From Prevotellaceae bacterium (GTDB taxonomy: Bacteria; Bacteroidota; Bacteroidia; Bacteroidales; Bacteroidaceae): a DNA stretch of 64,000 nt. The stretch lies in the NCBI GenBank assembly GCA_028726625.1, contig JAQYPT010000073.1, positions 29,924 through 93,923 on the forward strand. Direction: 5' to 3'. The translations under genes were made by a program, and so were the position numbers. Of this stretch, positions 60,901 through 64,000 are shown piece after piece. The notes below the pieces were generated by a model, which saw only the letters and a list, made by a program, of their open reading frames with translations, had not been told where the DNA came from and made no database searches. Numbering within the stretch: position 1 is the first letter of the stretch; each line of letters starts with the position of its first letter.

Positions 60901-61358
60901 TGGATGATTGTGCCGTGGAGAGCGATTTGGAAATGTATTTCCCCGATAGTTATGTGCCCGGTAGCAGTGAGCGCATGTTACTGTATAGGGAATTGGATAA
61001 TATTGAAGATGATAACGAATTGGCAGCATATCGGCAGCGGTTGATCGATCGTTTCGGTCCCATTCCCCACGAAGGAGAAGAACTCATGAATGTTGTTGCA
61101 TTGCGACGCGTGGGTAAACGCTTGGGATGTGAGAAGCTCATGCTGAAACAAGGCAGAATGACCATGCAGTTTGTGAGCAACCCCATGAGTGCTTACTATA
61201 AGAGCAAGGCATTTGATAATGTGCTCAACTATATCGGCAGGCACCCTCGCCGATGTGATTTGAAAGAAATAAAAGGTAGGCGAATGATGCACGTCAGTGA
61301 GGTAGAAAGTGCCAATGAAGGGTTGAGCATACTTCGTGAGATTGATGGCATGGCTTAA
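57915..61358 (+). CDS. mfd: Transcription-repair coupling factor Mfd
   Basis: This 1147-aa protein removes RNA polymerase stalled at DNA damage and recruits UvrA. The frame is open from 57804 and has ATGs at 57897 and 57915. I choose 57915 (MNIQDIQQLYG) because the -7 box ends at 57895. The UvrB-homologous region covers about 1-330. The RNA-polymerase-interacting domain is near 460-500 (GDFIVHVDFGIGKFGG). The RecG-like motor has Walker A GDVGFGKT at about 614-621, DEEQ near 713, SATPIPRTLQ, and RMGRGRVGR-type motif HQMRGRVGRS. The C-terminal TRCF domain follows. It is slightly longer than the average Mfd core between residues 385 and 420. Confidence 0.95.
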   Translation: MNIQDIQQLYGASPQAGALRKALEDKSVKTVFLQGLMASAAPMLFAGMAKQLSKTILFILQDADEAGYFYHDLTQALGNQQVLYFPSSYRRAVKYGQRDAANEILRTEVLSKLAAGKPLYIVTSPESLCELVVSKQKLNEGTIKLNVGQTVDLMQLKKILLTFGFQEVDYVYEPGQFAVRGSIVDVYSFSSEWPLRIDFFGDEVDTIRTFDVQDQLSKDKQTAIEIVPQLAIAASEKVPFLHFLPANALLVMKDFTYVHDTIDRVYNEGFASQVVQERMEGATEVEQQEIIRTLRREQQLITERQFAHDVAGFQCIQFGQQPSITPQATITFSITPQPLFHKNFDLLRQTFEDYALQGYSLYIFAESKKQVERLREILGATPDVALRDDNGAPRTSSRLQEPLSLKGTGDASLHEGFVDNNLKICCFTDHQIFERFHKYNLKSDKARSGKMALTLKELQEMEPGDFIVHVDFGIGKFGGLVRVPTGNTYQEMIRIIYQRGDIVDVSIHALYKISKYRRSDTGEPPRLSTLGTGAWERLKEKTKKRIKDIARDLIKLYAKRRHEKGFSFSADNYMQQELEASFLYEDTPDQVKATAEVKADMEKARPMDRLVCGDVGFGKTEVAIRAAFKAACDSKQVAVLVPTTVLAFQHYKTFQERLRGMPVRVDYLSRARSAKQTRQVLEDLAAGRIDIIIGTHKLIGKSVKWHDLGLLIIDEEQKFGVSTKEKLRKLKTNVDTLTMSATPIPRTLQFSLMGARDMSVMRTPPPNRYPIHTEIGVYGHEIISDAINFEMSRNGQVYFVNDRISTLPEIEKMILKYVPDCRVAIGHGQMPPEQLENILIGFMNHDYDVLLSTSIIENGIDISNANTIIINNAHRIGLSDLHQMRGRVGRSNRKAFCYLLAPPKSVLTPEARRRLEALETFSELGSGFNIAMQDLDIRGAGNLLGAEQSGFMEDLGYETYQKILSQAVTELRNDEFSDLYEESIASGEVVSGADFVDDCAVESDLEMYFPDSYVPGSSERMLLYRELDNIEDDNELAAYRQRLIDRFGPIPHEGEELMNVVALRRVGKRLGCEKLMLKQGRMTMQFVSNPMSAYYKSKAFDNVLNYIGRHPRRCDLKEIKGRRMMHVSEVESANEGLSILREIDGMA

Positions 61359-61411
61359 TGCTGTTGTGCTTTGTCCCCTAAGGATGTCATCCTGCATGAA
61401 CAGGAGCTTGG

Positions 61412-61954
61412 TCAAAGGTGTTCAGAAAAGTATTTCCAGAGTGGCGCAATCATCAGGGCTTGCTTGAATTCCCCGTTTTTCAACATCTCAAACACTTTTT
61501 CCTTGGGCAGCAACTTGAATTCGATATCTTCTGTGCGGTCTAAGTGTGGGCTGCTCACGGGTTTCACTCCCTTTGCCAAAAAACAATGACAAAGGTTGGT
61601 CATGGTGCTGGGATTGGCAGAGATGGTCATGAGTTTTGTCCATGTGCCGCCGCCATAGCCAGTCTCTTCTTGCAATTCTCGTTGGGCGGCGTCAAGGGGT
61701 TTCTCATCTTTTTCAATCACGCCGGCACAGATTTCTGAAGACACGATGCCCAGTGCGTGTCGCCATTGCTGTTCAATGATGAGGTTGCCTTCTGTATCTT
61801 CTGCAATCACATTGATCCAATCGGGATATTCCAGTACATAATACTCGTCATGAATCACGCCGTTGGGCAGTTGCACCTCGTCTCGACGAGCCGTGAGCCA
61901 AGGGCGCTTGATGATATAATCCGACTTTAAGGTCTTCCATTTCTTGATTGGCAT
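61412..61954 (-). CDS. Nudix hydrolase (ADP-sugar pyrophosphatase type)
   Basis: This 180-aa protein has a complete Nudix box: GVIEKDEKPLDAAQRELQEETGYG, with the G-x5-E-x7-REL-x-EE-x-GY pattern. The preceding strands (WINVIAEDTEGNLIIEQQWRHALG) and the Pro-free start KWKTLKSDYIIKRPWLTARRDEVQLPNG are like ADP-ribose pyrophosphatases, which hydrolyse ADP-ribose and similar nucleotide sugars. The exact substrate cannot be told. It is convergent with mfd, 53 bp apart, and no clear promoter was found upstream. Confidence 0.92.
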   Translation of the reverse strand: MPIKKWKTLKSDYIIKRPWLTARRDEVQLPNGVIHDEYYVLEYPDWINVIAEDTEGNLIIEQQWRHALGIVSSEICAGVIEKDEKPLDAAQRELQEETGYGGGTWTKLMTISANPSTMTNLCHCFLAKGVKPVSSPHLDRTEDIEFKLLPKEKVFEMLKNGEFKQALMIAPLWKYFSEHL

Positions 61955-62172
61955 AAGTTTCTGTTTTTAGTGTAAAAGTTAGGCTGTATGTCTATGAGAG
62001 TACGGCCCTATAACCTCATCCAGTAGGCCGGTTATCCTGCAAGTCAACCCATAGGACTGCCAGGCGAAGATACAAATAAATGGATATTCCCACAAATGAT
62101 GCAGGCACAAAATGATGATTGTAGACGCATTTTGAAGGTGAATCTTCATTATTAAAAAAACAACGGGTATTT

Positions 62173-62203
62173 TTTGAAACCTCTTTCTTTTGTTGTATCT
62201 TTG
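62173..62203 (+). promoter_or_regulatory. Promoter of the thioesterase-isochorismate synthase pair
   Basis: TTTG (62173-62176) is followed after 19 nt by TATCTTTG (62196-62203), 22 nt before the start codon. Confidence 0.65.
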
Positions 62204-62225
62204 AAGTTGATAACCAGATAAGACA

Positions 62226-62642
62226 ATGGATTTAGAACGTATCAAAGATATTATCAAGCGACAGGATGGCTTGTCTAACACCTTGGGCATGGAATTTATC
62301 TCCACCCCCGAGCCCGATACCTGTATGGCACGGATGAAGGTGGACGATAGCAACAAGCAGGTATTTGGCTTTTTAAGTGGGGGTGCTACCTTGGCACTGG
62401 CTGAAAATTTGGCGGGTGTGGGGAGTATGGCACTTTGTCCCGACAAGATATGCGTGGGTATCAATGTCAGCGGCAACCATGTCAGGCCGGTGATGGAAGG
62501 CGATACCGTGACGGCCTACGGTCGGTTGCAGCACAAGGGCGATACACTGCACCAGTGGCACATTGAGATTAAGGACCAAAACGACAAGCTCATCTCAACC
62601 GTTCAGGTGACTAATTTTGCCATGCGTAAACCAAAAAAATGA
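62226..62642 (+). CDS. PaaI-family hotdog thioesterase (candidate DHNA-CoA thioesterase)
   Basis: This 138-aa protein is a single hotdog domain of the PaaI/YbgC-like type: LGMEFISTPEPDTCMARMKVDDSNKQVFGFLSGGATLALAENLAGVGSMAL with the family Gly-rich helix and its active-site acidic residue in ALAENLA. GINVSGNHVRPVMEGDTVTAYGR follows. It should hydrolyse an aryl- or acyl-CoA. Its stop codon overlaps the start of the isochorismate synthase gene (ATGA). That makes 1,4-dihydroxy-2-naphthoyl-CoA, in menaquinone synthesis, the likely substrate (inference from context). Confidence 0.9.
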   Translation: MDLERIKDIIKRQDGLSNTLGMEFISTPEPDTCMARMKVDDSNKQVFGFLSGGATLALAENLAGVGSMALCPDKICVGINVSGNHVRPVMEGDTVTAYGRLQHKGDTLHQWHIEIKDQNDKLISTVQVTNFAMRKPKK

Positions 62643-63754
62643 GCAGTATAGCATACTATCGGCTTCCTAATGCCGAGCATTTCATCCGTCTGGAACAGAC
62701 ACAGGGCGAGCCCGAGGTGCTTACTCGGCTGACTGATCTCAATGGACGGGAAGGGTTTGTTATGGCTCCCTTTACCGTTGATGCCGACCATCCTATCGTG
62801 TTGATGCATCCTGACAAGGTGCAAGAAGAAAAAATAAATGAGAGTGACCCTTGCTCTTGCCAGCGTGACGGACAGCTTGCCAATGCCGCACGACAGGAAG
62901 AACGGTTGGCTTATGGACGTGATTTCCGCCAATTTCACCAAGCACTGAAGGCGGAAAAGTTTGACAAGCTGGTGCTTGCTCGCTGTGAAGAGGTGGAGCG
63001 ATGTGACGACGCAAATGCCGAAAGATTGTTCTTAGCAGCCTGTCGATGCTATCCGCGACTGGCCATCGTTTTGGTTTGCACGCCCATGACCGGCACTTGG
63101 CTTATGGCTACTCCTGAGGTATTGCTGTCTGGTGATGGAGAACGATGGCGAACCATGGCATTAGCTGGCACGATGAAGCTCAACGATGATGAAAGTCAAC
63201 CTGTGATGTCAAGCCAGCTTGCTGGTAACAACCTGTTGGTAGGAGAGCGTGTATGGTCGGATAAGAACAGACAGGAACAACGGTGTGTGGCCACGTATAT
63301 ACAGCAAAGTCTGGTTCCTTTCGCAACCCATGTCGAGGAGAGAGGCCCCTATACCGTGCAAGCGGGTGACTTGGTGCATCTACGTACTGACTTCACCTTT
63401 GAGCTTTGTGATCCAAATCAGTTGGGAACGTTACTCGAAGCTTTGCATCCTACACCTGCTGTGTGTGGATTGCCCAAGGAGGAAGCGCACCGTTTTATCC
63501 TGCAAAACGAGCATATCCATCGAAGTTATTACAGTGGCTTTGTGGGTTTGCTCAATCCCAAGGGCGAGACACATCTGTATGTCTCGCTTCGCTGTATGCA
63601 AATTTCGAACCGTAGCTACCGCTTCTATGCCGGCGGAGGCCTACTCGCCGATAGCGTTGAGCAGCAGGAATGGGAAGAGACGGTGGCGAAAATGGAAACG
63701 ATGAAAAAGGTAGTGGCCTCTCCCCCGGCCCCTCCCCAAAGGGAAGGGGAGTGA
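62639..63754 (+). CDS. menF: Isochorismate synthase (menaquinone pathway)
   Basis: This 371-aa chorismate-binding enzyme converts chorismate to isochorismate. Conserved parts are KLVLARCEEVE, the ATPEVLLSGDG region, MALAGTMKL, and the C-terminal catalytic core NRQEQRCVATYIQQSL, HLRTDFTFEL, LHPTPAVCGLPKEEAHRFI, YYSGFVGLLNPKGETHLYVSLRCMQ and FYAGGGLLADSVEQQEWEETVAKM. The last residues, SPPAPPQREGE, are read from a C-rich intergenic repeat (63716 onward) rather than from the enzyme core. The start overlaps the thioesterase stop by 4 bp. menD would be expected next, beyond the right edge. Confidence 0.93.
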   Translation: MSSIAYYRLPNAEHFIRLEQTQGEPEVLTRLTDLNGREGFVMAPFTVDADHPIVLMHPDKVQEEKINESDPCSCQRDGQLANAARQEERLAYGRDFRQFHQALKAEKFDKLVLARCEEVERCDDANAERLFLAACRCYPRLAIVLVCTPMTGTWLMATPEVLLSGDGERWRTMALAGTMKLNDDESQPVMSSQLAGNNLLVGERVWSDKNRQEQRCVATYIQQSLVPFATHVEERGPYTVQAGDLVHLRTDFTFELCDPNQLGTLLEALHPTPAVCGLPKEEAHRFILQNEHIHRSYYSGFVGLLNPKGETHLYVSLRCMQISNRSYRFYAGGGLLADSVEQQEWEETVAKMETMKKVVASPPAPPQREGE

Positions 63755-63856
63755 TTAGCTGATAACTTTGAAAATTGAACATTGAGTTTTGAACTTTATG
63801 ATTAGCAAAGCTATCTACTCGTCAACTCGTGAACTATCAACTTGTGCACTATCAAC
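63716..63856. repeat. Composite C-rich / TTTGAAC / AACTCGT repeat
   Basis: The C-rich block (63716-63762) matches the left arm at 15967-16012 and runs into the end of menF. It is followed by TTGAACATTGAG-type repeats (63766-63797) and AACTCGTGAACTATCAACTTG-type repeats (63820-63856). The block order is the same as at 16.0 kb. Confidence 0.8.
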
Positions 63857-63915
63857 GGTCTGAAGAATCCAAATAGAAACGCAACGTTTCAAAGTTTTTT
63901 GCTTAGCTTAAAACT

Positions 63916-64000
63916 ATGAAAAACACCGCGGAGGTTTGCCTTGCGGCTGGGGGCGCGAAGCCCCCAAAGAGCTTCCAACAGCAATATAAAATAAAGAAGG
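63916..64000 (+). other. Possible start of a gene or leader at the right edge, with strong hairpin
   Basis: An ATG at 63916 (MKNTAEVCLAAGGAKPP...) stays open for 28 codons to the edge, but nothing supports it as a gene. TGGGGGC-GCGAA-GCCCCCA (63948-63966) is a perfect 7-bp G/C hairpin without a T-run on either strand. It is unusually GC-rich for this window. Confidence 0.25.

Noticed and set aside
61979..62476. Minus-strand 165-codon frame
   Set aside because: It is mostly antisense to the thioesterase gene and covers that gene's promoter; composition is not protein-like.

Overview
The window is a chromosome segment from a member of the Bacteroidales, most likely Prevotellaceae. The evidence is the gene content and gene order (rsfS-ftsH-cdsA, lysS-gpsA-pgi, parA-parB-DUF5683-lytic transglycosylase-rel), outer-membrane proteins of Bacteroidetes type, and many promoters of the Bacteroidetes form (TTTG, about 19-20 nt, TAnnTTTG). 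Genus is an inference; there is no rRNA in the window. No phage, insertion sequence, CRISPR array or conjugative gene was seen. The protein-coding content is mostly housekeeping.

Layout. 1-863: start of a GH95 fucosidase-type gene cut by the left edge (minus). 1.4-4.8 kb: alaS (minus) and a MerR-type regulator (plus). 5.0-11.3 kb: minus-strand cluster parA-parB-DUF5683-lytic transglycosylase-rel. 11.5-13.5 kb: surE-lpxB (plus). 13.8-18.6 kb: a two-domain SGNH hydrolase, then rsfS-ftsH-cdsA (minus), followed by tRNA-Gln. 19-24.3 kb: msrAB, nitroreductase, a DUF349 protein and a CorA transporter. 25-31 kb: M6 metalloprotease with a secretion-type C-terminus, a DUF4139 protein carrying a SusC-like insert, rhodanese lipoprotein, YeaQ and YbjQ proteins. 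31.4-36.4 kb: lysS-gpsA-pgi-HAD hydrolase (minus). 37-49 kb: TrpB2, a sodium:solute symporter, LptD, an HD protein, a carboxytransferase, Xaa-His dipeptidase, a flippase-like protein and a 29-codon small gene. 49.6-57.7 kb: dnaX, divIC-like gene, DUF4369 lipoprotein, dihydroorotase, phosphoesterase, PlsC and a GT2 enzyme. 57.9-63.8 kb: mfd, Nudix hydrolase, and a hotdog thioesterase-isochorismate synthase pair (menaquinone branch).

The unusual content is between the genes. (1) Seven intergenic arrays of degenerate units repeat with a period of 22 bp, almost always exact, each unit centred on an AGCAT or GTCAAT core. (2) At three loci a 66-bp unit is tandemly duplicated just upstream of a gene. 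It carries a TAnnTTTG box inside a small palindrome whose two arms change together between loci, so it looks like a portable promoter. (3) A modular C-rich / TTTGAAC / AACTCGT composite repeat occurs at several loci, once as a 46-bp inverted repeat inside the ftsH-cdsA operon and once fused into the 3' end of the isochorismate synthase gene. (4) GCGTATTT inverted repeats sit beside several of the 22-bp arrays. I do not recognise families 1 and 2 as described elements.

Other points of interest are a biotin-domain protein whose acceptor lysine is replaced by tryptophan, a long structured leader before corA, a strongly expressed-looking 29-aa membrane peptide gene, and two genes (symporter, lptD) that appear nearly leaderless.
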